From NCBI RefSeq assembly GCF_003264855.1, contig NZ_NFZS01000004.1, forward strand, positions 744,001 through 808,000: DNA of 64,000 nucleotides, written 5' to 3'. This DNA comes from Dyella jiangningensis. Lineage in GTDB: Bacteria; Pseudomonadota; Gammaproteobacteria; Xanthomonadales; Rhodanobacteraceae. Below the pieces are notes generated by a model. That model ran no database searches. It worked only from the letters and a program-made list of their open reading frames with translations, and was not told where the DNA came from. Made by a program: the position numbers and the translations under genes. Shown one piece after another: positions 56,001 through 64,000 of the stretch (its first letter is position 1; every line of letters begins with the position of its first letter).

Positions 56001-59000
56001 GGCGTCCCACTCGGTGCCGTGGCCGGGGGCATGGGAAAGCGCGGCATCGAGCGACGCGCCCAGTGCTTCTTCATGCGTGCCCTCGCCTGCGGCAGCGCCG
56101 TCCAGTTCGTCCGCATGCGGCTCGAACAGCACGTGGGCGACCTGCGGCTCCGGCTGGCTGTCGCGCAGCTCGGTCAGGCGCTGGATCAGGCCATCCAGAT
56201 CGGGCAGCTGCGGCGACGGCGCATCGAACTGGTTCATCACGTGGTCGACGGCGTCGGCGCTCTGGCTGAGCAGAGAGACGCCCTCGGCCGACAACGGGAG
56301 TCCGGCTGCGCGCAGGCGCTTGAGCAGGCTCTCCAGCGGGGACAGCAGCTGGGTGAGCAGCGGGATGTCCACCATCGCGATGGCGCCATGCAGCGTATGC
56401 ACGGCACGCAGCAGGCCATCGTCGACGCGCAGTTCGCCGTCGACGCGGTTGATGTTGGTGCGGATGGTGGCGAGGTACTGCGCCACTTCGCTGCGCAGGA
56501 TCTCCAGCAGCACCGGATCGATCGGCGGCATCACCGGCGCGTCGATCACGTCGTAGGCCGTGGCGACCACCGGCTCGTCGACTGCCTCGATACCCGCCAG
56601 GCTGTCCGACGGAATGTCGGCGACCGAGGCACGTACACGCGGCACGCGGCGGCGTACCACTCGTCGCACCGTCTCCGTGGCGACCGCCGCGGGTGCGGCG
56701 ATGCGTGCATCTTCCTGGCCGGCGGCGATGCGCTCGGCCGTATCCATGATCGAGGCGACCGGCGCGGTCACCACGCCCTCGCCCGTCAGCGCGGCGCGCA
56801 ACTGCGGCAGGGCGTCGATGGCGGCGACCACCACGGCCTGCACGCCTTCGTGCGGCGCGATCGACTGATCGAGCACGCGGTTGAGCATGTTCTCCACCTT
56901 CCAGGCGAACTCACCCAGCAAGGCAGCACCGACCAGGCGGCCCGAACCCTTCAACGTATGGAACGAACGACGGATCGAGGTGAGTTCGTCCAGTCGCGTC
57001 GGATCGACCAGCCACGCCTGGCGGGCCGCATGCAGGTTGTCGATCTCTTCCTGCATTTCCTCCAGGAAGATGTCGCGGATGTCGTCGTCGATGCCCGCCG
57101 TGCTGGTATGGAAACTGGCGTCCACCGCAGCCACGCCCGCGACGGGCACTTCTTCGAGGATTTCCTCCTCGATGTCGATCCAGTCGTCTTCGCCGGTACC
57201 CACGACTTCCTGCGGGCTGATGTGCTCGCTGTCGGCGAGGCGCAGGCCGGTGATTTCGTGCGGTACCGGCTCGGGCGTTTCGCTGTGGCCCACGACCAGG
57301 CCGGACAGATCATCGCCATGGGCCAGGCTGACGCTCTCGGTCAATTCCGGCTGGTTCGCCAGAGCGGCGGCCAGCGCGGCATCGGCCGCCTTGGCGATGT
57401 GTTCCGGCGCTTCGTCCAGTTCATCGTGTTCGACCACGCGAGCTGCCGGCGGCGGCCAGTAGCCGAGCGTGCTCAGGCTGTGCTCGGCGACGTCGAGGAT
57501 GTGTTCCAGGCCGCCGCGATGTTCGCGCGCGGCTTCGAGGTAGTACTCCAACGCGGCGAGCGCGTCGGCGAGGTGATCCATCTGCGCGCTGCTGGGCACG
57601 CGGCGATCGGCAAGCAGCTCGTTGCCGACGAAGCGGCCGATGCCTTCGGCGAGTTCGGCTGGGCGCGGCGCGGACAGCATGCGCATGGCGCCGGCGACCT
57701 CGTCCATCAGCGGACCGACCTCGGCCAGCTGCTGCGGCTGCCAGCCCGATTCGACGTAGGCGACGATGGCGTCCTTCACCTTGCCCGTGTTGGCGGTGGC
57801 CTCGTGCATCAGCGTGGCGAGGATGTGGCGCGCCTCGCTGCGCGGCAGCATCGCGGTGGCGCCGTCGGGAACGTGCTCGTCTTCCGCGCCCAGGCTTTCG
57901 ATGTGGTCGTCGAGCGACGCTTCCACGTACAGCAGCGCACCGGCCACGTCGAGCAACAGCTCTTCGTCGGGTGCGCGCACGCGGTTGGCGATTTCATCCA
58001 GCACGCGGCGCTGTTCGTTGACCACGCGGCGCGGCACGCCCAGGGCGAGCATGCCCAGCGTATCGCCCACGCGTTCGAGCACTTCGGTCTGGCTGGAGAG
58101 CTGGGCGGGATCGGCGTCGGACTGGCGCAGGAACAGGTCCAGCGATTCCTTCACGCGTAGCAGGTCTTCCTTCAGCGCCTTGGCCACCGAATCGAGCAAC
58201 GCGCGGTTGTGACCCGACATCGAGCCACGCGCGTGTTCCACTTCGCTCGCTTCCGGCAGCAGCGCGTCGAGCGCATAGGTCTGCCGCAGCTGATCCATGC
58301 GCGGGCTGCCCTGGCGGACCTGGCCCACCACATACAGCAGCTTGCGCGCGAGCTCGTCGGCATCGCCGCCACGCAGGCTGGCTTCGCCGTGTTCGACCAA
58401 CTGGCGGATGCTGCGATCCACCTTGCCGATCAGCTGGCGTACTTCAGCCGCCTGGGCCTTGAGCGAGCCATGCTGCATGCCTTCGAGCACGCCGGCCGCG
58501 ATCCACCACAGGCGGCGACCCGGCACGCTCTGGCAGCGGGCGGTAATGGCGTCCAGCGTCTGTATCATGCCGCCCAGCTGCTGGTCGTTGCCCTGGCCAC
58601 GGAACCAGCCGAGCAGCTGCTGCTGGAAGCGCAGGCGCAGGCTGGTGATCTCGTTGCGCTGGCGCTCGACCGAAATGGTCTGCGGCGCTTGCGGCGCCTG
58701 CGGCGGCAGCGCGAGTTCGAGGTTAGGGGTGAACAGCGCGGATTCGTGCAACGCCTGCTGGCCACGACTGGAGCGCAGGTCGTTGAGCAGCGGCAGCAGC
58801 ACCACCGGCACGTCGCGATGACCGCCCGAAAGGCGCTCGAGATAGTCCGGCAGCTGCATCAGGCCGCGCATCAGCGCGGCGTAGGCTTCCTCGCGATCGG
58901 CCACGTGGTCTTCGAGCAGCGAGATGGCGAGCGTTTCCATCTCTTCGGTGACCATCGCCGCGCCGTACAGCTCGACCATGCGCAGGGTGCCCTGCACCTG

Positions 59001-59153
59001 GTGCAGGCTGTCCGCACAGGAGCGCATCGCATCGCGGTTGCCCGGATTGTCGACGTAGGACTCCAACGCCTCGCGGGCGAGCGCGAGCGTCTCGTCGAGC
59101 TCGGGCTTGACCCACTGAAGGGTGGTGAAATCGATATTGTCTTGAAGTCTCAT
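53037..59153 (-). CDS. chpA: ChpA/PilL, CheA-type hybrid histidine kinase of the Pil-Chp system
   Basis: 2038 residues. The N-terminus is FimL-like with a variant Hpt (LHQVQGTL, His51; Lys replaced by Gln). Further Hpt domains centre on FHTLKGSGR (about 733), VHTLHGAIAM (about 919) and LHTLKGGAR (about 1303). Long acidic linkers lie between. The kinase core has RNSVAHGFES (about 1619), SDDGRGLD and GRGVGMDVV, followed by a CheW domain and a C-terminal receiver with Asp in LMLLDIEMPRMDG (about 1960). It phosphorylates PilG and PilH to control pilus extension and retraction. ATG 59153 fits. Confidence 0.96.
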   Translation of the reverse strand: MRLQDNIDFTTLQWVKPELDETLALAREALESYVDNPGNRDAMRSCADSLHQVQGTLRMVELYGAAMVTEEMETLAISLLEDHVADREEAYAALMRGLMQLPDYLERLSGGHRDVPVVLLPLLNDLRSSRGQQALHESALFTPNLELALPPQAPQAPQTISVERQRNEITSLRLRFQQQLLGWFRGQGNDQQLGGMIQTLDAITARCQSVPGRRLWWIAAGVLEGMQHGSLKAQAAEVRQLIGKVDRSIRQLVEHGEASLRGGDADELARKLLYVVGQVRQGSPRMDQLRQTYALDALLPEASEVEHARGSMSGHNRALLDSVAKALKEDLLRVKESLDLFLRQSDADPAQLSSQTEVLERVGDTLGMLALGVPRRVVNEQRRVLDEIANRVRAPDEELLLDVAGALLYVEASLDDHIESLGAEDEHVPDGATAMLPRSEARHILATLMHEATANTGKVKDAIVAYVESGWQPQQLAEVGPLMDEVAGAMRMLSAPRPAELAEGIGRFVGNELLADRRVPSSAQMDHLADALAALEYYLEAAREHRGGLEHILDVAEHSLSTLGYWPPPAARVVEHDELDEAPEHIAKAADAALAAALANQPELTESVSLAHGDDLSGLVVGHSETPEPVPHEITGLRLADSEHISPQEVVGTGEDDWIDIEEEILEEVPVAGVAAVDASFHTSTAGIDDDIRDIFLEEMQEEIDNLHAARQAWLVDPTRLDELTSIRRSFHTLKGSGRLVGAALLGEFAWKVENMLNRVLDQSIAPHEGVQAVVVAAIDALPQLRAALTGEGVVTAPVASIMDTAERIAAGQEDARIAAPAAVATETVRRVVRRRVPRVRASVADIPSDSLAGIEAVDEPVVATAYDVIDAPVMPPIDPVLLEILRSEVAQYLATIRTNINRVDGELRVDDGLLRAVHTLHGAIAMVDIPLLTQLLSPLESLLKRLRAAGLPLSAEGVSLLSQSADAVDHVMNQFDAPSPQLPDLDGLIQRLTELRDSQPEPQVAHVLFEPHADELDGAAAGEGTHEEALGASLDAALSHAPGHGTEWDASLVVPAEPAKDNYADELLAALGEFNLDAHLPSAEPVASAPDSTIGLSLPTDGSDEDEFADVYAELLGEAESLESAPAGEVAGPTEDGLVAEEIDLDEAMAFDLVDEPSADLTTETASHVTFNAPSESVEATAEASDAAETLAPVDAGIEVAQESIDAPAPVAEFAIEPVVEPTIEPVIEEPIVATPAEAAAPVREAEAEDGEGMVSPSQIDPDLLEIFIEEAREILDHSDSVLAQWRVEPTESAHLAELQRDLHTLKGGARIAGMVPVGDLTHAIETALEKPLNPESAQFGELIAALEAGFDLLHGLVQRVSQGKSIAYPQAMIDRFLGMGEGSAETHAAPPSATVVPFPERARLPELLPEEREEATGTSQEQIRVRAELLDTLVNHAGEVAIYRSRLEQQVAGYRFNLVELDQTVQRLRSQLRMLEIETEAQIIARFQREHREAGMAVFDPLELDRFSQLQQYSRALAESVSDLVSIQGMLDELTRQAETLLIQQSRVSSELQEGLLRTRMLPFDTMVPNLRRTLRQAAQEEGKSAQLYVEGAHGEMDRNLLDRIKAPFEHMLRNSVAHGFESPAERRKAGKPEEGAVRIRVAREATEVVVRVSDDGRGLDREAIHKRGIERGLIRADARISDDQILALITQPGFSTASTVTQLAGRGVGMDVVANEIKQLGGALSIESKAGEGTTFVLRLPFTLAVTQAILVRIGEATFAIPMTSVQGVARISPSELAERVAAAEPMFPYAGEDYSIHDLSDLLGIAASHATDEEQVPLLLTRSGDLRAAIRIDAVIGSREIVVKSVGPQVSSVPGILGATIMGDGSVLIILDLAPLVRHGTARRLQRLEEGLSAVATPVVEEPRVRPLVMVVDDSITMRKVTGRVLERHEYEVTTAKDGVDALEKLHDRVPDLMLLDIEMPRMDGYELATHMKADPRLRDVPIIMITSRTGDKHRQRAFDIGVDRYLGKPYQEAELLAQIGEVLEQRTMESLNG

Positions 59154-59227
59154 GCGCCCCTCTCACCGGCCACGTAACGGTTTGTCACGCAACCGTCGAG
59201 GTTGCCCCCTGTGAAAAACGTTTTGTG

Positions 59228-61258
59228 TCAGCCCGGCAGCTTGAAGTGGGCCACCGAACGCCGCAGGTCGCTCGCCAGCTGGGCCAGGTAACCGATCGAA
59301 TCGGCCGTCTGGCTCGCGCCCTGCGAAGTCTGCGAGGTAATTTCCTGAATCGCGTTCATCGACACCGAAATATCGGTCGCCGCGGTGGACTGCTGGCGCG
59401 CCTGGGTGGAGATGTTCTGAATCAGCGCGGACAGATCGTGCGAGACGCGTTCGATGTCGCCCAGCGCGCTACCCGCGTCCTCGGCGAGTCGGGCACCGGC
59501 CACCACTTCCGCGGTGGTCTGTTCCATCGAATTCACCGCTTCGTTGGTATCGGACTGAATCGTCTGCACGAGCGTTTCGATTCGCTTCGTGGCGCTGGCG
59601 GAGCGTTCCGCGAGGCGCTGCACTTCGTCCGCCACGACCGCGAAGCCTCGACCTGCTTCACCCGCCGACGCCGCCTGGATGGCTGCGTTCAAGGCGAGGA
59701 TGTTGGTCTGTTCGGCAATGTCGTTGATCAGTTCCACGATCGAGCCGATTTCCTGGGAGGACTCACCCAGTCGCTTGATTCGCTTCGACGTTTCCTGGAT
59801 CTGGTCGCGGATGGAGTCCATGCCCGAGATCGTCTCGCGCACCACTTCGGCGCCGCGGGAGGCGATTTTCACCGAGCGCTCGGCCACGTCGGCCGATTCG
59901 GCGGAGTCCTTGGAGACGGTATCCATCAGGCTCGCGATCTGGTTGATCGCGGTGGTCGCGGTGCTGATCCGCTGTGCCTGATGCTGTGCGGATTCGGCCA
60001 GGTGACGCGCGGTGGTCTGCGTTTCCTGCGCCGAGGACGACACCTGTTCCGAGGTTTCGTTGATCGTCGTCACCAGGGTGCGCAACTCGTCGATGGCGTA
60101 GTTCACCGAGTCGGCGATGGCGCCCGTGATGTCCTCGGTCACCGTGGTCTTGACGGTCAGGTCACCTTCGGCGAGCGAACCCATTTCGTCCAGCAGGCGC
60201 ATGATGGCCTCCTGGTTACGCTGGTTAAGTTCGGTGGACTCCTGGAAGCGGCGGCGCTGGTCGGCCACGAGCTGGACCACGAGGACGATCAGGAAGGCCG
60301 CGGCACCGATCGCGCCGAGTACGCCCCACCACAGGTTGGGGAACAGGCGGCGGGTCGGCAGCTTGGCGATCTGGTCGGCGAGTTCGTTGGCGCGCAGCAG
60401 CACGTTCTGCGAGTCGAGCGAAGCCTGGTTGCCGGCGCGCTTCACATCGCTGAGGTTGCCTGCCGCGCCGACCAGCTTGCCGACCGGGTCCTGCAGGTTG
60501 TCCCACTGGGTCTGCATGTCGGTGAGGATCTTGCGCGCGTTGGCGTCGCCCATGGCGCGCACGCCCACTTCGGCGTTGCCTTCGAGCAGACCCTTGAGCA
60601 CCGAACCGTAGAGCTGGCCGTCGCGGGCGAGACCGTCGGCGGCGGGCTGCGAGGCGTCGCCACCCTGCAGCACTTCCTGCACTCGGCGGATCATGCGGTC
60701 GGCCAGCAGCATCTGGCGGGCGGAGGTGTAGGTCTGTTCCGCGCTGCCGCCGCGCTGCTGCAGGATGTTCACCACCTGCTCCATGCTGGAGTTCAGCAGC
60801 GGCAGGTCGCGCGACAGGGTCCCGGCACGCTGGGCCGAGTCCACCACCAGCGCCTTGTTGGACAGGATCTTGCCGATGTCGGCGTCGAGCTGGCCCCAGG
60901 CATTGCCCAGTGCTGCGACGGCGCGGCCGGCCGGCGTGGCGTTGTTGTCGGCATAGGGCTTCATGCCGCCCTTGTCGTCGCCCTTGACAAGGCGCTGCAC
61001 GGCCGAGTCGATGGCGTTGCGGTTGGTTTCCAATTCCTTGAAGGAATCGACGTTACCGTCCGCGGCCTCGAGCGCATATTTGGCCGTCTGCTGCGACAAC
61101 ACCTGGATCTGGGTGGTCAGACCCACGGCCTGGGTGTCCTCGCGGCCCCTCAACGTGAGCATGACGAAATCCACACCCGTGAAACCGAACGCGATGATCA
61201 GGGCAATGATGAGGCCGGTATAGCCTCGTTCCTTGCCCACGCCCCCTGTAGTGCTCAT
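59228..61258 (-). CDS. pilJ: methyl-accepting chemotaxis protein PilJ
   Basis: 676 residues from ATG 61258 (GAGGTG upstream). Two transmembrane segments (about 15-35 and 305-325) bound a periplasmic helical PilJ sensor domain. A HAMP-like linker leads to the signalling hairpin [20 protein letters not shown] and [19 protein letters not shown]. It senses surface contact by interacting with pilin in relatives. Gene order pilI-pilJ-chpA has no pilK between pilJ and chpA (74 bp gap). An in-frame GTG at 61267 is possible. Confidence 0.96.
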   Translation of the reverse strand: MSTTGGVGKERGYTGLIIALIIAFGFTGVDFVMLTLRGREDTQAVGLTTQIQVLSQQTAKYALEAADGNVDSFKELETNRNAIDSAVQRLVKGDDKGGMKPYADNNATPAGRAVAALGNAWGQLDADIGKILSNKALVVDSAQRAGTLSRDLPLLNSSMEQVVNILQQRGGSAEQTYTSARQMLLADRMIRRVQEVLQGGDASQPAADGLARDGQLYGSVLKGLLEGNAEVGVRAMGDANARKILTDMQTQWDNLQDPVGKLVGAAGNLSDVKRAGNQASLDSQNVLLRANELADQIAKLPTRRLFPNLWWGVLGAIGAAAFLIVLVVQLVADQRRRFQESTELNQRNQEAIMRLLDEMGSLAEGDLTVKTTVTEDITGAIADSVNYAIDELRTLVTTINETSEQVSSSAQETQTTARHLAESAQHQAQRISTATTAINQIASLMDTVSKDSAESADVAERSVKIASRGAEVVRETISGMDSIRDQIQETSKRIKRLGESSQEIGSIVELINDIAEQTNILALNAAIQAASAGEAGRGFAVVADEVQRLAERSASATKRIETLVQTIQSDTNEAVNSMEQTTAEVVAGARLAEDAGSALGDIERVSHDLSALIQNISTQARQQSTAATDISVSMNAIQEITSQTSQGASQTADSIGYLAQLASDLRRSVAHFKLPG

Positions 61259-61374
61259 TTCGTTCACCTCGCCCGTCTACGCCCCGCCGCCCTTGCCGGC
61301 AAAGGTGTGGGTACATCGCCCTGAATCCGGCCTCGAACGGCACCGGTCCTACTTATGTTCCAACGTTCTACCCG

Positions 61375-61914
61375 TCAGGCCGCGGCCTGACGGAAATCCG
61401 GTGCACGCACCAACTTGCCCATGCTGAACACCGCCAGCTGGGGTTCACCCACGCGCTCGTCGACGAAACGCGACAGGCGCGGATCTTCTTCCTGCTGCGC
61501 ATTGCGGCGCTGCTCGGCATCCACCGTGCGCTGGCCGAACACCTCGTCCACCACCAGCGCCACGTTGCCGCCGCCCTGGCGGACGATCAGCAGGCGGGTG
61601 CGCTCGGTGTGCTGTGTGCGCTCGCCGAACAGGAAGCGAGCCAGATCGATCACCGGCACCAGGTTGCCGCGGACGTTGGCCACGCCCATCAGCCAGGCCT
61701 GCGTGCCCGGAACCTGCGTCATGGCCGGAACCGCCAGCAGTTCGCTGATCTCGTCGATGCCGCTGACGAAGAGGCGACTGCCCGCGCGGAAGCCGATGCC
61801 GCGCCAGAGACCCGGCGCTTCCAGCGTCTCCGGCGTGCCCGAGGCATGCGCCAGCGAAAGCTGTTCATACCGGGCCAGGATTTCGAAGGGCGTAAGCGCG
61901 GCGGTCTGGGTCAT
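61375..61914 (-). CDS. pilI: CheW-like adaptor PilI
   Basis: 179 residues from ATG 61914. One CheW domain: GIGFRAGSRLFVSGIDEI, WLMGVANVRGNLVPVIDLARFLF and VDEVFGQRTVD. PilI links the receptor PilJ to the kinase ChpA. It follows pilH by seven bases and precedes pilJ by 116 bp. Confidence 0.95.
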   Translation of the reverse strand: MTQTAALTPFEILARYEQLSLAHASGTPETLEAPGLWRGIGFRAGSRLFVSGIDEISELLAVPAMTQVPGTQAWLMGVANVRGNLVPVIDLARFLFGERTQHTERTRLLIVRQGGGNVALVVDEVFGQRTVDAEQRRNAQQEEDPRLSRFVDERVGEPQLAVFSMGKLVRAPDFRQAAA

Positions 61915-61921
61915 CGTGGCC

Positions 61922-62293
61922 TCAGGCAGCGCTAGGCAGCAGATCGTTGATGCAGGCCAGCAGGTCCTTTTCATTGACCGGCTTGGTGATGAAGGCGCGC
62001 GCACCCTGGCGCAGGCCCCAAACGCGGTCCGTTTCCATGGACTTGGTGGTGATCATGACGATCGGAATGCCCGACGTCGCGGGATCGCGCGTGAGCGTAC
62101 GCGTGGCCTGGAAGCCGTTCATGCCGGGCATGATGACGTCCATGATGACCAGGTTGGGCTTGTCCGAGCGCACGCGCTCGATGCCTTCTTCGGCATTGCC
62201 CACGGAATCGACCTTGTAGCCGGCACGCTCCAGCAGCGTAGTGAACACGCGGACGTCGGTCGGCGAATCGTCGATGATGAGAATATTTGCCAC
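61922..62293 (-). CDS. pilH: twitching motility response regulator PilH
   Basis: 123 residues, single receiver domain without output. Acidic pair in ILIIDDSPTD, phospho-acceptor Asp in LVIMDVIMPGMNG (about 52), Thr in IVMITTKS and Lys in FITKPVNEKD. PilH acts with PilG in switching pilus extension and retraction. Starts with GTG at 62293 after GGGGG-ACCT. pilG lies 30 bp upstream. Confidence 0.95.
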   Translation of the reverse strand: MANILIIDDSPTDVRVFTTLLERAGYKVDSVGNAEEGIERVRSDKPNLVIMDVIMPGMNGFQATRTLTRDPATSGIPIVMITTKSMETDRVWGLRQGARAFITKPVNEKDLLACINDLLPSAA

Positions 62294-62323
62294 AGGTCCC
62301 CCTAGACCCTGTTGCCGACGGCT

Positions 62324-62725
62324 TTACACCGTGGCGACGTGTCGATGAATGGCACCAAGCAGCTCATCGCGGGTGAACGGCTTGGTCAGATATTGTTCGG
62401 CGCCCACGATGCGTCCGCGTGCCTTGTCGAACAGACCGTCCTTCGAGCTGAGCATGATGACGGGCGTGGCGCGGAACTGCGGATTGTTCTTGATGAGCGC
62501 GCAGGTCTGATAGCCGTCGAGTCGCGGCATCATGATGTCGACGAAGATGATCGCGGGCTTCTGGTCGGAGATCTTGGCAAGCGCCTCGAAGCCGTCGACG
62601 GCCGTGAGCACGTCGCAGCCTTCTTTCTTGAGCAAGGTCTCCGCGGTTCGACGAATGGTTTTCGAGTCGTCGATCACCATGACCTTGAGGCCGGCCAGGC
62701 CATTTCCGTTTATGTTCAAGTTCAC
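62324..62725 (-). CDS. pilG: twitching motility response regulator PilG
   Basis: 133 residues, single receiver domain: VMVIDDSKTIRRTAE, phospho-acceptor Asp in IIFVDIMMPRLDGYQ, VIMLSSKDG and YLTKPFTRDE. The sequence is close to the well-conserved PilG pattern, which promotes pilus extension in relatives. GTG start at 62725 following GGGGGG. It is the first gene of the chemosensory operon. Confidence 0.96.
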   Translation of the reverse strand: MNLNINGNGLAGLKVMVIDDSKTIRRTAETLLKKEGCDVLTAVDGFEALAKISDQKPAIIFVDIMMPRLDGYQTCALIKNNPQFRATPVIMLSSKDGLFDKARGRIVGAEQYLTKPFTRDELLGAIHRHVATV

Positions 62726-63092
62726 AACACCCCCCTGCGACCCGCCCCAGGCTCAGGAAAATCGTGGCATCGCCGGCGACGCGCCGGCAATCTCGTATGG
62801 ACACAGAAATACAGCAAAGTTCCCTACGACGTACGACATCACTCAGCCGGCAGGCACTCGTGCGTAGCTGTTTACCGCCTGCCTGACGTGACGTCAAGCT
62901 GAAATCTTGCGTGAAGCGTCCTACGTCATTGTATCGGCCAACGCATCGGGAACATGACTTGACAGGCCGCAGGTCTCGGACGGGTGAGCGCCCCTCTGCG
63001 GATACGCCCCAGAGACCACGTAAACTGCCCCGCTCTTCCCCGACCGGCGCCGGCGGGGGATCGTGAATGCGCTCTACTACCGGAGAATGACG
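62726..63092. other. 367-bp divergent intergenic region pilG-gshB
   Basis: No gene is seen. A leftward sigma-70-like promoter candidate is listed separately. The sequence contains repeated ACGT(CA) motifs (TGACGTGACGTCA at 62884-62896) near that promoter. Confidence 0.5.
62869..62897 (-). promoter_or_regulatory. sigma-70-like promoter candidate for pilG operon
   Basis: On the minus strand TTGACG (62892-62897), a 17-nt spacer and TAAACA (62869-62874). The -35 is good and the -10 matches 3 of 6. Leader would be about 135 nt. Confidence 0.3.
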
Positions 63093-64000
63093 ATGACCCT
63101 CAAGGTCGCCGTGCTGATGGACCCGATCAGTGCCATCAAGATCGCCAAGGACACGACGTTTGCCATGCTGCTGGAGGCCCAGCGGCGCGGCCACCAGTTG
63201 TACTACATGGAACAGGGCGACCTGGCTGCCCGCAGCGGCGAGCCCTGGGCCCGGTTGACTCCGCTTTCGGTCCGCGACGACCCGTCCGGCTGGTTCATGC
63301 TGGAGGAGCCACGCTGGCGCGACCTGCGCGAGATGGACGTGGTGCTGATGCGCAAGGACCCGCCGGTCGACGCCCAGTTCATCTACGACACCATGGTGGC
63401 CGAGCTGGCCGAGCGCGACGGGGTGACCGTGGTCAACCGCCCCCAGGCCCTGCGCGACTGCAACGAGAAGCTGTTCGCCATGCACTTCCCCCAGTGCATG
63501 GCGCCCACCCTGGTGTCGCGCGACCCCGCCGAGCTGCGGGCGTTCGTGGCGACCCATGGCGAAGTGGTGCTCAAACCGCTGGACGGCATGGGCGGGCGCG
63601 GGATCTTCCGCGTGGTGGCCGGCGACAGCAACCTCAATTCCATGCTGGAGACGCTGATCGCCGCCGGCCCCAAGGGCGAACACCGCCAGTTCACCATGGC
63701 ACAGAAGTACATCCCGCAGATCACCGAGGGCGACAAGCGCATCCTGGTGATCGATGGCGAACCGGTGCCGTATGCGCTGGCGCGCATTCCGCAGGGCAGC
63801 GATTTCCGCGGCAACCTCGCCGCCGGCGGCCGTGGCGTGGGCGTGCCGCTGTCGGATCGCGACCGCTGGATCGTGTCGCAGGTGGCGCCGGAGCTTCGCC
63901 GTCGCGGCCTGCTGTTCGTGGGCCTGGACGTGATCGGCGACTACCTCACCGAGATCAACGTCACATCGCCGACCTGTGCGCGCGAACTGGATGCCCAGTT
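63093..64000 (+). CDS. gshB: glutathione synthase GshB, C-terminus outside window
   Basis: 302 visible codons from ATG 63093 (GGAG seven bases upstream; ATG 63087 is too close to it). GshB joins gamma-glutamylcysteine with glycine using ATP. MDPISAIKIAKDTTFAML, MRKDPPVDAQFIYDT, NRPQALRDCNEKLF and LKPLDGMGGRGIF (ATP-grasp P-loop) are all present. The frame is open at the right edge, just after EINVTSPT. Adjacent to pilG, as in Pseudomonas aeruginosa. Confidence 0.97.
   Translation, partial: MTLKVAVLMDPISAIKIAKDTTFAMLLEAQRRGHQLYYMEQGDLAARSGEPWARLTPLSVRDDPSGWFMLEEPRWRDLREMDVVLMRKDPPVDAQFIYDTMVAELAERDGVTVVNRPQALRDCNEKLFAMHFPQCMAPTLVSRDPAELRAFVATHGEVVLKPLDGMGGRGIFRVVAGDSNLNSMLETLIAAGPKGEHRQFTMAQKYIPQITEGDKRILVIDGEPVPYALARIPQGSDFRGNLAAGGRGVGVPLSDRDRWIVSQVAPELRRRGLLFVGLDVIGDYLTEINVTSPTCARELDAQ

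Noticed and set aside
52926-58160. A 1744-codon open frame antisense to chpA
   Set aside because: It lies fully opposite chpA, whose domains are clear. The product is His/Arg/Leu-biased with no motif, as expected for the complement of GC-rich coding DNA.
59225-61324. A 699-codon frame antisense to pilJ
   Set aside because: Shadow of pilJ; composition follows the complement codons and no motif is present.

Overview
This is high-GC gammaproteobacterial DNA, most likely from the Xanthomonadales/Lysobacterales family Rhodanobacteraceae (Dyella/Rhodanobacter/Luteibacter-like). The evidence is the pilA ... pilB-pilC-pilD-coaE order, the gshB/pilGHIJ-chpABC locus, a large TonB-dependent receptor and GTAGGAGCGC-type REP sequences. 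The genus assignment is inference from gene order and protein character. No rRNA, tRNA, CRISPR array or complete insertion sequence was found.

Layout. 1-1208: the 3' boundary of the window cuts an S9-family peptidase. 1.2-18.9 kb: a type IV pilus locus. pilA, with sigma-54-like sites upstream, is followed by a GT-C/TMTC-like membrane glycosyltransferase and a Wzx-type flippase. Six glycan genes face them on the minus strand: three GT4s, a methyltransferase, asnB, a DPM1-like GT2 and a DegT aminotransferase (seven with the methyltransferase counted separately from the GT4s). pilB, pilC, pilD and coaE close the locus. The glycan genes therefore sit inside the pilus locus and look like a pilin-glycosylation island. 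18.9-22.4 kb: mutT/thiE-like fusion, folA, thyA and lgt, with a 208-bp inverted-repeat element between folA and thyA. 22.4-26.1 kb: an apparently non-coding stretch with hairpins, then a TonB-dependent receptor. 26.1-28.8 kb: two TPM-domain proteins, lemA and dgkA, with two REP pairs. 29-32.9 kb: a POT peptide transporter and a RegB/RegA-like two-component pair split by a 293-bp MITE-like element of elaborate secondary structure. 33-37.4 kb: isoaspartyl peptidase, a fused CoA-transferase and a second two-component system whose kinase has an atypical ATP-binding domain. 37.5-44 kb: tesA and ybbA with overlapping divergent start codons, ybbP, an anion permease, a GSGD-repeat protein and a small exported protein. 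44-48.2 kb: a tightly packed minus-strand operon gspN-hisN-membrane protein-nudE-cysQ-mazG. 48.2-50.9 kb: bioA, a small exported protein and rsmE. 50.9-62.7 kb: the Pil-Chp chemosensory system pilG-pilH-pilI-pilJ-chpA-chpB-chpC on the minus strand. 63.1-64 kb: the start of gshB.

How it fits together. The window encodes the pilin, the assembly ATPase, the platform protein, the prepilin peptidase and the chemosensory array that controls twitching. The array lacks pilK (the methyltransferase), and ChpB appears to have lost its catalytic serine, so methylation-based adaptation is probably absent. The most interesting proposal is that the GT-C protein, fed by a DPM1-like GT2, the GT4s and the flippase, decorates the pilin made next door. 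That is inference from domain type and position and has not been shown.
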